Position numbers and translations under genes: made by a program
Origin: Bacteroidetes bacterium QS_8_64_10
GTDB lineage: Bacteria; Bacteroidota; Rhodothermia; Rhodothermales; Salinibacteraceae
NCBI GenBank assembly: GCA_003022505.1
Contig: PXTQ01000033.1
Span: 1 to 8,338, forward strand
Direction: 5' to 3'
Length of the DNA stretch: 8,338 bases
Shown: positions 1 through 5,636 of the stretch, piece by piece
Layout: each line of letters begins with the position of its first letter
Numbering within the stretch: position 1 is the stretch's first letter
Notes under the pieces: generated by a model
Databases searched by the model: none
The model's input: only the letters and a program-made list of their open reading frames with translations
What the model was told of the DNA's origin: nothing

Positions 1-930
1 CTCGAAGAGCGTGTCCTCGTCGTCGTACAGGATGGGCGCGTGCAAAAGCGGTTGATGCAGGCGCTCCGGGATCAGTTCGGGGTAGCTGAGGCGATTCGGC
101 AAAAGCGGGTGGCAGCCGCAGTACGTGGCCTCCATCACAGCGATGCCGAAAAACTCGTGCAGCGCCGTTGAGACGACCACGTCGGCTTGGTGCAGGAGGC
201 GGCTGTACTGCTCGAAGTCTTCGGCGTAGCCATAGTGTAGGATGCGTCCGGCGTAGCGCTCAAAGGCGCGCTCGAACTCCTCCGGCTGCTCCTCGAAGTG
301 CTCGCCCGCCAGGATGAGCTGGAAGCGCGCGCCCGCGTCATCGAGGCGGTTCATCACGCGGAAAAAGGCTTCCGGGTTCTTATCGTACTCCCACCGCTGA
401 TTCCAGAGCACGACGGGCGGCCCGCTTTGCGCCAGACCGTCGGCGGTGTGCTCGTCGTGCGAGTGAAGATCCAGGCCCAGATGCACCACGCGGCTTTTCT
501 CCCGGAGCGCCTGGACGGTGGGCAGATTCGTAAAATCCGGGAAGGCGCGCAGCAACGTCGGCAGCTCCTCCATAAACTCCTCGAAGTGGAAGTGGGAGTT
601 GAAGATCACCTGATCGGCGGCGAGGGCCGAGAGGTAGTTCGTAATAGAATAGCTGCGCTCGCGCTCGCGGCCTTCGGGAAGCGGATACGTGAGCTGGTTT
701 TCGTGAAAGGAGAACACCACCGGCACGTCGGCGAGGCGCGGGCGCACCAGCGACAGAAAGCCCGGCAGGTTCACCATGTCCGTGGCGAAGATTACGTCCG
801 GCTCGAAGCCGTCGTCGAGCGCTTCGCGCGCTTTGCGGGCCAGCGTTACCGCCAGCGCCAGAACATTCACAATGTGCGATTGAGGATTTTGGAGTTTTGA
901 TTTCGGATACTTGGATTCGCCAATCGTCAT
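1..930 (-). CDS. DUF3524/GTDC1-family glycosyltransferase (queuosine-tRNA mannosyltransferase family), N-terminally altered, C-terminus off the left edge
   Basis: An open frame of 310 codons runs from ATG at 930 to the left edge without a stop. From residue 24 on it follows the DUF3524/GTDC1 family: ATDMVNL (49-55), the signature FHENQLTYP (75-83), FNSHFH (110-115), the hallmark RWEYDKNPEAFFR (179-191), and the GT4 nucleotide-sugar region STALHEFFG with YCGCHPLLP (254-278). The animal member mannosylates queuosine in tRNA; the substrate of bacterial members is less certain, so tRNA-queuosine is inferred. Family members normally begin with a GGSH motif and a KW-RMR stretch before the segment matched by residues 24-35. 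Both are missing here, and residues 1-20 are encoded by a 7-bp-phased repeat. The ATG overlaps the stop of the preceding small gene (ATGA). GTG at 870 is an alternative start that avoids the repeat. Either way about 35-40 family residues are absent, so activity is doubtful. Confidence 0.85.
   Translation of the reverse strand, partial: MTIGESKYPKSKLQNPQSHIVNVLALAVTLARKAREALDDGFEPDVIFATDMVNLPGFLSLVRPRLADVPVVFSFHENQLTYPLPEGRERERSYSITNYLSALAADQVIFNSHFHFEEFMEELPTLLRAFPDFTNLPTVQALREKSRVVHLGLDLHSHDEHTADGLAQSGPPVVLWNQRWEYDKNPEAFFRVMNRLDDAGARFQLILAGEHFEEQPEEFERAFERYAGRILHYGYAEDFEQYSRLLHQADVVVSTALHEFFGIAVMEATYCGCHPLLPNRLSYPELIPERLHQPLLHAPILYDDEDTLFE
866..929 (-). repeat. Degenerate 7-bp-phased repeat at the 5' end of the glycosyltransferase
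   Basis: Read on the minus strand, a T followed mostly by C or CC recurs at positions 929, 922, 915, 907, 900, 893, 886, 879 and 872. The steps are 7 bases except for one of 8. Units resemble AAAATCC, with A-rich first halves. The tract is AT-rich beside GC-rich neighbours, starts in the stop codon of the upstream gene and ends where family-like glycosyltransferase sequence begins. It happens to contain no stop in the glycosyltransferase frame. Confidence 0.8.
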
Positions 931-1160
931 TCGTTAAGCTCGCGTTCCAGCTTCTCGTCCTCTTCGAAGGTAGCGGGACGCACGATGTTGACACCACGCA
1001 CCTGAAGCACCTCGCGCAGGCGCGGGTCGCGCACTTCCTCTTTGGTAATGTGGAACTCCTCACCGGGCGTCAGGGTGATGGTGCGGGTGTCCATCTCGAC
1101 GGTGATCGGGTCGTCGTCCACGTTCTTGATAATCATGCCCTTGCGGCGCTTGTCAGCCAT
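927..1160 (-). CDS. Small protein of unknown function, 77 residues
   Basis: I do not recognise the family. The protein begins MADKRRKGMIIKNV and is 77 residues long. It has no transmembrane segment or signal peptide. The first two thirds alternate polar and hydrophobic residues in short likely beta strands (MIIKNV, PITVEMD, TITLTPGEEFHIT). Then comes a charged helix-like part (RDPRLREVL), a RGVNIVRP strand and a strongly acidic tail. ATG at 1160 is preferred over an upstream in-frame start at 1346 because the upstream extension (starting MYLSIFG) looks like translated spacer. The stop TGA at 929-927 overlaps the ATG of the glycosyltransferase, suggesting co-transcription. There is no Shine-Dalgarno upstream. 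Codon use and GC look native, so it is probably a real gene. Confidence 0.7.
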   Translation of the reverse strand: MADKRRKGMIIKNVDDDPITVEMDTRTITLTPGEEFHITKEEVRDPRLREVLQVRGVNIVRPATFEEDEKLERELNE

Positions 1161-1514
1161 GACGAAAACAGGGAAGCAGCGAGAAAAAACAGGGCGAGCA
1201 TTCTTTTTATCGCACACGGCGTGCAATAATACAAGGTATTGCGTAGTTTTTGGCAGGTCCTCACAAGTTGCGACTTGATCGGCTCGTTTAAAGAAGTATC
1301 GTAGACCGGTCAAACGCCTTGCTGACCCGAAGATTGATAGGTACAACGACGCTGCTTTCTATGCGAAGAGTGCAGGAGTATGAGGGTATGGGCATCTGGG
1401 CGTGTGCACTCTCACACTTCCTCTCTCTCTCACCCTCTCAAACACAGTCAGCTTGGCGTTGGTCTTTTCGACGAGCACGAGCAAAAACTTTAGCAATCCG
1501 CTCACGGATCAGCA
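1161..1514. other. Divergent 354-bp intergenic spacer
   Basis: This spacer lies between the minus-strand 77-residue gene and plus-strand comF, so it should hold promoters for both directions; I could not place either with confidence. Visible structure includes a small inverted repeat CAAGT/ACTTG at 1264-1277, an 8-bp palindrome GACCGGTC at 1304-1311, and the 8-bp-phased repeat and CT-rich run described separately (1370-1450). Open frames crossing it lack family resemblance and are taken as chance. Confidence 0.6.
1370..1450 (+). repeat. 8-bp-phased repeat followed by a complementary CT/CA-rich tract
   Basis: Units beginning at 1370, 1378, 1386, 1394 and 1402 are each 8 bases and resemble GTATGGGC; TG falls at 1381, 1389, 1397 and 1405. 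The following 1411-1450 is rich in CTC and CAC, so its complement resembles the same units. The two halves can pair: GTGTG at 1402-1406 with CACAC at 1413-1417, and GAGGGT at 1382-1387 with ACCCTC at 1432-1437, giving an imperfect hairpin upstream of comF. Confidence 0.7.
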
Positions 1515-2261
1515 ATGCGAAACCGATCAACGATGAGAGCTGTTGCCAAAACGTGGAGCCGGCGGATGCGGCGAGCAGGGCGCGCGCTGCTGAATCTGTT
1601 GTACCCGCCGCTGTGCCTGGGATGTGACCGCCCTGCGCGTGGCGGCGCTCCGCTCTGCCACCGGTGCCTCAACCGGCTGGAGCGCACCGGGCCGGGAGCA
1701 GCCTGGGAGCAGATCGCGCGTCGCCCGGAGGCGCAGGCCGTCCTCGATGATGCGTTCTGCGGGTGGCGCTTCGACAAAGGCGGTACGCTCCAGAACGTAC
1801 AGCACGCCATCAAGTACCGGAATCGCCCGCGCTACGGCATCCGCATGGGGCGCATCCTGGGCGACGCCCTGACGGAGCGTCCGGCTTGCCGCCGCGTTTT
1901 GCACCGGGCGGGCCTCATCGTGCCCGTGCCGCTACACCAAACGCGCTACCTGGAGCGGGGCTACAACCAGAGCACGATGCTGGGACGCGGCCTCGGTCAG
2001 GTGATCGGCGCGGAGGTGGAGAGTGAGGCGCTGTTGCGCGAGCGGGCGACACGCTCGCAGACGAGCCTCTCGCATGAGGAGCGCTGGCGCAACGTGCGGG
2101 GCGCGTTCGCTACTTCGGATGCGGCGCAGCCGGTGGGCCGGCGCGTGGTGCTCGTGGACGATTTGCTGACGACCGGCGCTACCGCCGGGGCCGCCGCACA
2201 GGCGCTCCGCGAGGCCGAGGCCGCCTCCGTGGTGCTTGTCACGCTGGCGCTGGCTCGGTAG
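1515..2261 (+). CDS. comF: ComF family protein (zinc ribbon plus phosphoribosyltransferase-like domain)
   Basis: The 248-residue protein has the ComF layout. An N-terminal zinc ribbon uses two CxxC pairs (C34, C37, C48, C51; CLGC and CHRC). The family motif ERGYNQS lies near residues 147-153. A C-terminal type-I phosphoribosyltransferase fold carries the PRPP-binding motif VVLVDDLLTTGAT near residues 211-223. ComF proteins are cytoplasmic and needed for natural transformation in several bacteria, where they act with DNA-uptake and helicase proteins; many genomes carry them without proven competence, so the role here is inferred. Length is typical. ATG at 1515 is used; ATG at 1533 is equally possible because the zinc ribbon starts well after both. 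No Shine-Dalgarno is visible. It appears monocistronic, flanked on both sides by 8-bp-phased repeats. Confidence 0.92.
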   Translation: MRNRSTMRAVAKTWSRRMRRAGRALLNLLYPPLCLGCDRPARGGAPLCHRCLNRLERTGPGAAWEQIARRPEAQAVLDDAFCGWRFDKGGTLQNVQHAIKYRNRPRYGIRMGRILGDALTERPACRRVLHRAGLIVPVPLHQTRYLERGYNQSTMLGRGLGQVIGAEVESEALLRERATRSQTSLSHEERWRNVRGAFATSDAAQPVGRRVVLVDDLLTTGATAGAAAQALREAEAASVVLVTLALAR

Positions 2262-2270
2262 CACGTAGCA

Positions 2271-2318
2271 GTGTGGATGTGTAGAGGTAAGTAGGTCTGG
2301 AAGTGTGAAGATAGTGGG
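2271..2318 (+). repeat. 8-bp-phased repeat after comF
   Basis: Six 8-base units start at 2271, 2279, 2287, 2295, 2303 and 2311; the first five begin with GT and the consensus is close to GTGTGGAG. The tract begins 10 bases after the comF stop codon. The motif resembles the units before comF (1370-1409) but is not identical. Confidence 0.75.
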
Positions 2319-2340
2319 CTGTTACAGGTCGACTGTGAGG

Positions 2341-2408
2341 TGCGACGCACTTCATAGAGGCGCGATGTCTCCAACCGGCACCGTGGAACGCAAGAAAAGT
2401 GCGTCGCA
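2341..2408. repeat. Perfect 12-bp inverted repeat with a 44-base loop
   Basis: TGCGACGCACTT at 2341-2352 is exactly complementary to AAGTGCGTCGCA at 2397-2408. Extending outward by eight more bases keeps five matches, giving arms of about 20 with 17 matches. It forms the inner stem of the larger imperfect palindrome in this spacer. No run of T follows it, so a simple terminator is unlikely. Confidence 0.75.
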
Positions 2409-2430
2409 ACTTCCAGCTTTCAACTCAACA
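2404..2430 (-). repeat. Short 7-bp-phased repeat overlapping the right arm of the inverted repeat
   Basis: On the plus strand CT recurs at 2410, 2417 and 2424 in a CAACTT-like context, exactly 7 bases apart; on the minus strand units look like AAGTTGA. Only three or four units are present. Confidence 0.5.
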
Positions 2431-2440
2431 AATCACGCGC

Positions 2441-2460
2441 AACACTCTGGTGGGAGTGTT
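2441..2460. terminator. Hairpin AACACTC/GAGTGTT, possible weak terminator
   Basis: A 7-bp perfect stem with a 6-base loop is followed by CACTATTTTC, which contains only four T in a row starting 6 bases after the stem. It could help end comF transcription, but the stem is only moderately GC-rich and the T run is short and offset. It may equally be part of the surrounding repeat structure. Confidence 0.3.
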
Positions 2461-2469
2461 CACTATTTT

Positions 2470-2494
2470 CTACAGGTCTACATTCCCAACTTCC
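2470..2494 (-). repeat. 8-bp-phased repeat in the opposite orientation
   Basis: CTACAGGT at 2470 and CTACATTC at 2478 are 8 bases apart and are followed by a related unit at 2486. On the minus strand these read as G/T-rich units like those at 2271-2318, so the two tracts face each other across the central inverted repeat. Confidence 0.55.
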
Positions 2495-2620
2495 TTTTTA
2501 TCAACCTGTTCACGCCTCGTAACGCGCCGGATAAAGCAAACCGTGCCAGCAGGCTCGTGCAACATCGCCGCCGCTTCGCGCTACAACCAACCGCCGTTTC
2601 TTACGAAGCAACTCGTTTCC

Positions 2621-2833
2621 ATGAACGATTCAACCAAAGCGCTCGTCGATTATTTTCGCCGCAACGCCGGGCGCTGGGGCGTCGCCGGGGCTGCCGTAGT
2701 GGGCGCTACCGGGCTGGGTCTGCTGGCCGCCAAGCTGACCGAGCGGCACTTTGCGCATCTCTTCGACGACAACCTGGACGACCTGCTCCAGGGCGAGGAC
2801 GACTGGATGCGTGATCTGGTAGAGCGCACCTGA
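2621..2833 (+). CDS. Small membrane protein of unknown function, 70 residues
   Basis: I do not recognise the family. The protein starts MNDSTKALVDYFRRNAGRWG. Next comes a hydrophobic Gly/Ala-rich segment of about 17-20 residues (near residues 20-37, GAAVVGATGLGLLAAKL), which could be one membrane helix or a glycine-zipper-like helix. A basic bridge follows (KLTERHF), then a strongly acidic C-terminal helix with DDNLDDLLQGEDDW. The charge pattern would place the N-terminus inside or near the membrane surface. ATG at 2621 is chosen because an in-frame GTG at 2399 would translate repeat DNA. It sits 133 bases before ktrB on the same strand with a repeat and a hairpin between, so joint transcription is uncertain. 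Coding potential is reasonable but rests on composition alone. Confidence 0.6.
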   Translation: MNDSTKALVDYFRRNAGRWGVAGAAVVGATGLGLLAAKLTERHFAHLFDDNLDDLLQGEDDWMRDLVERT

Positions 2834-2835
2834 AA

Positions 2836-2867
2836 AAGATTGCAGTTGGCAAGTTTGCGAGTCGCCG
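2836..2867 (+). repeat. 8-bp-phased repeat upstream of ktrB
   Basis: Four 8-base units start at 2836, 2844, 2852 and 2860; the last three begin AGT and the motif is near AGTTTGCA. It begins 2 bases after the stop of the 70-residue gene, the same position relative to an upstream gene as several other tracts here. Confidence 0.6.
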
Positions 2868-2907
2868 AACGGCGGCAATCCGGATAGCCAACCCGTCCTG
2901 CTTTCCC

Positions 2908-2924
2908 GAGAGCAGCGTGCTCTC
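2908..2924. promoter_or_regulatory. 7-bp perfect palindrome with 3-base loop before ktrB
   Basis: GAGAGCA-GCG-TGCTCTC lies 42 bases before the chosen ktrB start. There is no T run after it, so it is more likely an operator-like dyad or a leader hairpin than a terminator. No known regulator can be named from the sequence. Confidence 0.4.
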
Positions 2925-2966
2925 ATCTTCGCATAGATCAAATGATATTAGCATAAGCAGTAATTG

Positions 2967-4463
2967 ATGAGCAGTGAAGGCTCTTCTAACCATCAACCCA
3001 ACGCCAGTTGGCTCTGGAATACCTTAACGCCATCGCAGGTCGTTCTGCCATCGATGAGCGAGCTGCGCGGGAGAGTTGAATCCTTCTGGAATACCTTAAC
3101 GCCATCGCAGGTGTTCGTCGGCTCTTTTCTGACGTTGATCGTCTTGGGCACGGTGGGTTTGCAGACTCTGCCCGGCCTCTTCACCGGCCCCGGCCTTTCC
3201 TGGACGGACGCTTTCTTCACCATCACCAGCGCCGTGTGCGTGACCGGCCTCATCGTGGTGGACACGGCAGAGTATTTCACGACCTGGGGGCAGGCGTACA
3301 TTCTGATCCTCATACAGCTCGGCGGCCTCGGCATTATCGCCTTCACCTCGATTATCATTTCCTCGCTGGGACAGCGCCTCTCGGTGCGGCATGAAGAATT
3401 GGCCGAGGGGCCGGCGGCTCACGTGCCTCAGATCAGTCCCCTCGACCTCACCTGGGCCGTCTTCCGGTTCACACTCGTTGCGGAGGCCATCGGTGCGACG
3501 CTTCTGTACACCTTCTGGGTACCGCGCTTCGGATGGGGAACCACGAACGTCTGGCACGCGGTCTTTCAATCGGTGAGCGCGTTCTGCAATGCCGGCTTTT
3601 CTACGTTCACCACGTCCCTGGAGGCGTTCCAGGGCAACGCGCCCCTCCTGATCACGGTCATGGTACTGATCGTCCTCGGGGGCCTCGGGTTCCTGACGCT
3701 CGAAGAGGTGTGGTTATGGAGCGGAGCACGGGGGACCCAGAAACAGGGTTCGGGGCGGTTCCGGCTTTCGCTGCATTCTCAGATCGTCTTGGCAACTACG
3801 GCGGTGCTGATCCTGAGCGGGTGGATCTTCTTTACGTTTTTCGAATGGAGCAACACGCTCGCCGGAATGCCCGTCGGCACGCGACTGGTAAACGGTCTCT
3901 TCGCCAGCATTACCCCGCGCACGGCTGGGTTCAACACCATCGACTACGCCGAGACGCTCCCCAGCACGAACTTCCTAACGATTTTATACATGTCTATGGG
4001 CGGCTCGCCCGGCTCCACCGCCGGCGGTCTGAAAACCACGACGACGGCGCTTCTTGCGCTCTTGGCCTGGTCGAAGCTCCGGGGGAAGGTCCACGTCAGC
4101 ATCTCCAGTCGCACCATCCCCAGTAGCACGATCAGTCAGGCGATGGGTCTCTTCGTGGTAGCGTTCGTCGTCGTTACGGTGGGCATCTACGGGCTTACGC
4201 TCGTCGAATTCAAGAGCGTCTTCATGAGCGCTACCGAGAGCGATTTTCTGGTGCACATGTTCGAGGCCGTGAGTGCTTTCAACACCGTAGGCCTCTCAAT
4301 GGGCGCCACGGGCGGTCTCACGACCGCGGGGCGCTGGCTCACGATCGTGCTCATGTTCATCGGGCGTGTGGGGCCTCTCACCGTGGCAGAAGCCATGTCG
4401 CGAGGCTCGAAGCAACGAACCGGTATGACCCGCTACGCCCACGAAGACGTCGCTATTGGATAA
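2967..4463 (+). CDS. ktrB: KtrB-type potassium uptake channel subunit (TrkH/KtrB family)
   Basis: KtrB forms the K+-conducting membrane dimer and is gated by a cytoplasmic RCK ring, here the next gene. The 498-residue protein shows all four pore-loop repeats with filter glycines: SAVCVTGL (about residue 88), SAFCNAGF (204), TPRTAGFNT (316) and SAFNTVGLSMG (436). The GGSPGSTAGGLKTTT stretch near residue 346 is typical of the family. The SAVCVTGL and SAFNTVGLSMG forms favour KtrB over TrkH. LTPSQ just before the first helix is the usual family start. Oddly, WNTLTPSQV occurs twice, 24 codons apart, from an exact 28-bp repeat; the first copy lies outside the normal fold. ATG at 3054 is therefore a plausible alternative start, giving 469 residues, closer to the usual length. 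TTG at 2964 is less likely. ktrA follows after 27 bases, presumably in one operon. Confidence 0.93.
   Translation: MSSEGSSNHQPNASWLWNTLTPSQVVLPSMSELRGRVESFWNTLTPSQVFVGSFLTLIVLGTVGLQTLPGLFTGPGLSWTDAFFTITSAVCVTGLIVVDTAEYFTTWGQAYILILIQLGGLGIIAFTSIIISSLGQRLSVRHEELAEGPAAHVPQISPLDLTWAVFRFTLVAEAIGATLLYTFWVPRFGWGTTNVWHAVFQSVSAFCNAGFSTFTTSLEAFQGNAPLLITVMVLIVLGGLGFLTLEEVWLWSGARGTQKQGSGRFRLSLHSQIVLATTAVLILSGWIFFTFFEWSNTLAGMPVGTRLVNGLFASITPRTAGFNTIDYAETLPSTNFLTILYMSMGGSPGSTAGGLKTTTTALLALLAWSKLRGKVHVSISSRTIPSSTISQAMGLFVVAFVVVTVGIYGLTLVEFKSVFMSATESDFLVHMFEAVSAFNTVGLSMGATGGLTTAGRWLTIVLMFIGRVGPLTVAEAMSRGSKQRTGMTRYAHEDVAIG
3013..3112 (+). repeat. Exact 28-bp direct repeat within ktrB
   Basis: Positions 3013-3040 and 3085-3112 are identical over 28 bases and start 72 bases apart, so the copies are in the same reading frame; both encode WNTLTPSQV. 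Flanking bases differ, so this is a short copied segment rather than a tandem duplication of the whole 72 bases. Codon-level identity means the copy is recent, gene-converted, or an assembly artefact. Confidence 0.9.
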
Positions 4464-4490
4464 TCTACTTCGCTTGCCTCAACTCGTCCC

Positions 4491-5153
4491 ATGTCCTCGA
4501 AACGCTTTATTATCGTTGGTCTCGGCAATTTCGGACATAGCGTAGCCCGCGCTCTGTACAGTAAAGGGCACGACGTGATTGCCGTGGACATCGACGAGCA
4601 ACGCGTCGATGCCCTTGCTGCCGACGTGTCGCGTTCAGTCCTTGGGGATGGACGTGACCGGGAGACGCTGGAAGAGATTGGGGCAAGGGCCTGCGATGTG
4701 GCCGTGGTCTCCACCGGGGACGATATTACCGCCTCCATTCTCTCAACTCTCGCGCTGCAAGACCTCGAGGTTGGAGACATCTACGCAAAAGTCGTTTCCC
4801 GCGATCACGCGCGCATCATGGACCACATGGGCACGGCGGATACGGTTTTCCCGGAGCACGAGTCGGGACAGAACCTGGCGAGCCGACTTTCCGGGTACGG
4901 CGTGATCAACTACGTGCGCATGGCGAGAGACCTGAGCATTCAAGAGATGGTCGTCCCGGAAAAGTGGCAAGGCCAAACGCTGCGCAATTTGGGGCTGCGC
5001 TCGCGTCTCGAACTGACGGTGATTGCCATCCGCAACATGGAAAACGAAGAGCTCACCGTGCCCCCCGATCCCGACCAGGCGCTCACTGCCACCGACAGCC
5101 TCCTCATGGCGGGCCGTGAGGCGAAACTGCACGAGGTAACGACAGCGGAGTAA
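4491..5153 (+). CDS. ktrA: KtrA-type RCK regulatory subunit of the K+ channel
   Basis: KtrA is the cytoplasmic gating ring of the Ktr system; it binds nucleotide in its Rossmann fold and opens or closes KtrB. The 220-residue protein has the RCK_N (TrkA-N) nucleotide-binding motif VGLGNFG (residues 9-15), with the acidic residue ending beta-2 in AVDID (31-35), and a GDGRD turn near residues 52-56. A C-terminal RCK_C (TrkA-C) domain follows from about residue 135 to the end. A single RCK unit of this length matches KtrA and excludes the doubled TrkA form. It lies 27 bases after ktrB on the same strand, so channel and gate are probably made together. The start at 4491 is the natural one; the Rossmann strand begins at residue 5. 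No Shine-Dalgarno is visible. Confidence 0.93.
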   Translation: MSSKRFIIVGLGNFGHSVARALYSKGHDVIAVDIDEQRVDALAADVSRSVLGDGRDRETLEEIGARACDVAVVSTGDDITASILSTLALQDLEVGDIYAKVVSRDHARIMDHMGTADTVFPEHESGQNLASRLSGYGVINYVRMARDLSIQEMVVPEKWQGQTLRNLGLRSRLELTVIAIRNMENEELTVPPDPDQALTATDSLLMAGREAKLHEVTTAE

Positions 5154-5238
5154 AAGATGATCGCCCTGCAACGAAAAACTAAAAACACGGGCAGATGGAA
5201 CGCTAACAATCAACCCGCGAATCGAAAGCACTCAAGAC

Positions 5239-5586
5239 ATGCATGAAAACAGACAGGATCCTGCACCGGGGGAAGACGCAGAGACCTACATTCGAAAGGC
5301 ACGGCACGCCATTCAGCGTCAGGACTTTGACCAGGCGGAGGAATTTCTGCGCCGGGCGCTTTCCCTAAACGATCAGCAGCCCGCAACGCACAACCTGCTC
5401 GGCGTGCTCCACGAGGTGCGTGGAGAGCGACTTGAGGCGCAAAACAGCTACCGCAAGGCGCTCAACCTGGACGCGACCTACGGGCCGGCGCGCGCCAACC
5501 TCCGCGAGTCGGCCGAACCGCATCCGAAGCAGAGCTTTATGCTGGCCGAGTTGAAGCGCTCCTCCAGAGACCAGGACGCGGTGTAG
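5239..5586 (+). CDS. Small TPR-repeat protein, 115 residues
   Basis: Two complete tetratricopeptide repeats are visible. The first spans about residues 14-47 with ARHAIQRQDFDQAEEFLRRA. The second spans about 48-81 with LLGVLHEVRGERLEAQNSYR. The start of a third helix (PARANLRE) follows. There is no signal peptide or membrane segment, so it should be cytoplasmic. TPRs are protein-binding scaffolds and give no specific function. The gene begins 85 bases after ktrA on the same strand, and could belong to that transcript, but nothing ties it to K+ transport beyond position. The C-terminal tail is charged and probably disordered. A second ATG lies 4 bases after the first but in another frame, so 5239 is the start. 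Confidence 0.8.
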   Translation: MHENRQDPAPGEDAETYIRKARHAIQRQDFDQAEEFLRRALSLNDQQPATHNLLGVLHEVRGERLEAQNSYRKALNLDATYGPARANLRESAEPHPKQSFMLAELKRSSRDQDAV

Positions 5587-5636
5587 GCGCCGGAATCACG
5601 TTTGTTCACAGCTCAAATGATAAGTTTTTTCAACCT

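Larger units (their letters stand above)
2262..2620. other. 359-bp repeat-rich intergenic spacer
   Basis: The spacer between comF and the 70-residue gene holds no convincing gene. In order it has an 8-bp-phased tract (2271-2318), a 12-bp perfect inverted repeat (2341-2352 with 2397-2408), a short 7-bp-phased stretch, a 7-bp hairpin (2441-2460) and a second 8-bp-phased tract in opposite orientation (2470-2494). Together the left and right halves are an imperfect palindrome about 220 bp across. The last ~125 bases show nothing recognisable and presumably hold the promoter of the next gene. An in-frame extension of the downstream gene back to 2399 is rejected because it would translate these repeats. 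Confidence 0.65.

Noticed and set aside
298..900. 200-codon plus-strand open frame opposite the glycosyltransferase
   Set aside because: The minus strand carries FHENQLTYP and RWEYDKNPEAFF motifs of a known family; the plus-strand product is composition-driven.
380..1063. 227-codon minus-strand frame overlapping both the glycosyltransferase and the 77-residue gene
   Set aside because: It is the shifted frame of two better-supported genes and its product is Arg/Ala/Gly-rich without motifs.
1304..1311. GACCGGTC palindrome as an operator
   Set aside because: An 8-bp palindrome is common by chance at this GC content and has no supporting context.
1370..1450. Possible CRISPR array
   Set aside because: Units are 8 bases with no spacers of 25-40 bases, and no cas genes are present.
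1319..1627. Plus-strand open frame before and overlapping comF
   Set aside because: It runs through the 8-bp repeat and out of frame into comF; no recognisable features.
2399..2620. N-terminal extension of the 70-residue protein from a GTG at 2399
   Set aside because: It would translate the inverted repeat and the phased tracts; the natural ATG is at 2621.
2262..2620. Insertion sequence or MITE remnant
   Set aside because: Inverted repeats are internal rather than terminal, no target-site duplication was seen and there is no transposase; a genome-wide copy search would be needed to revive this.
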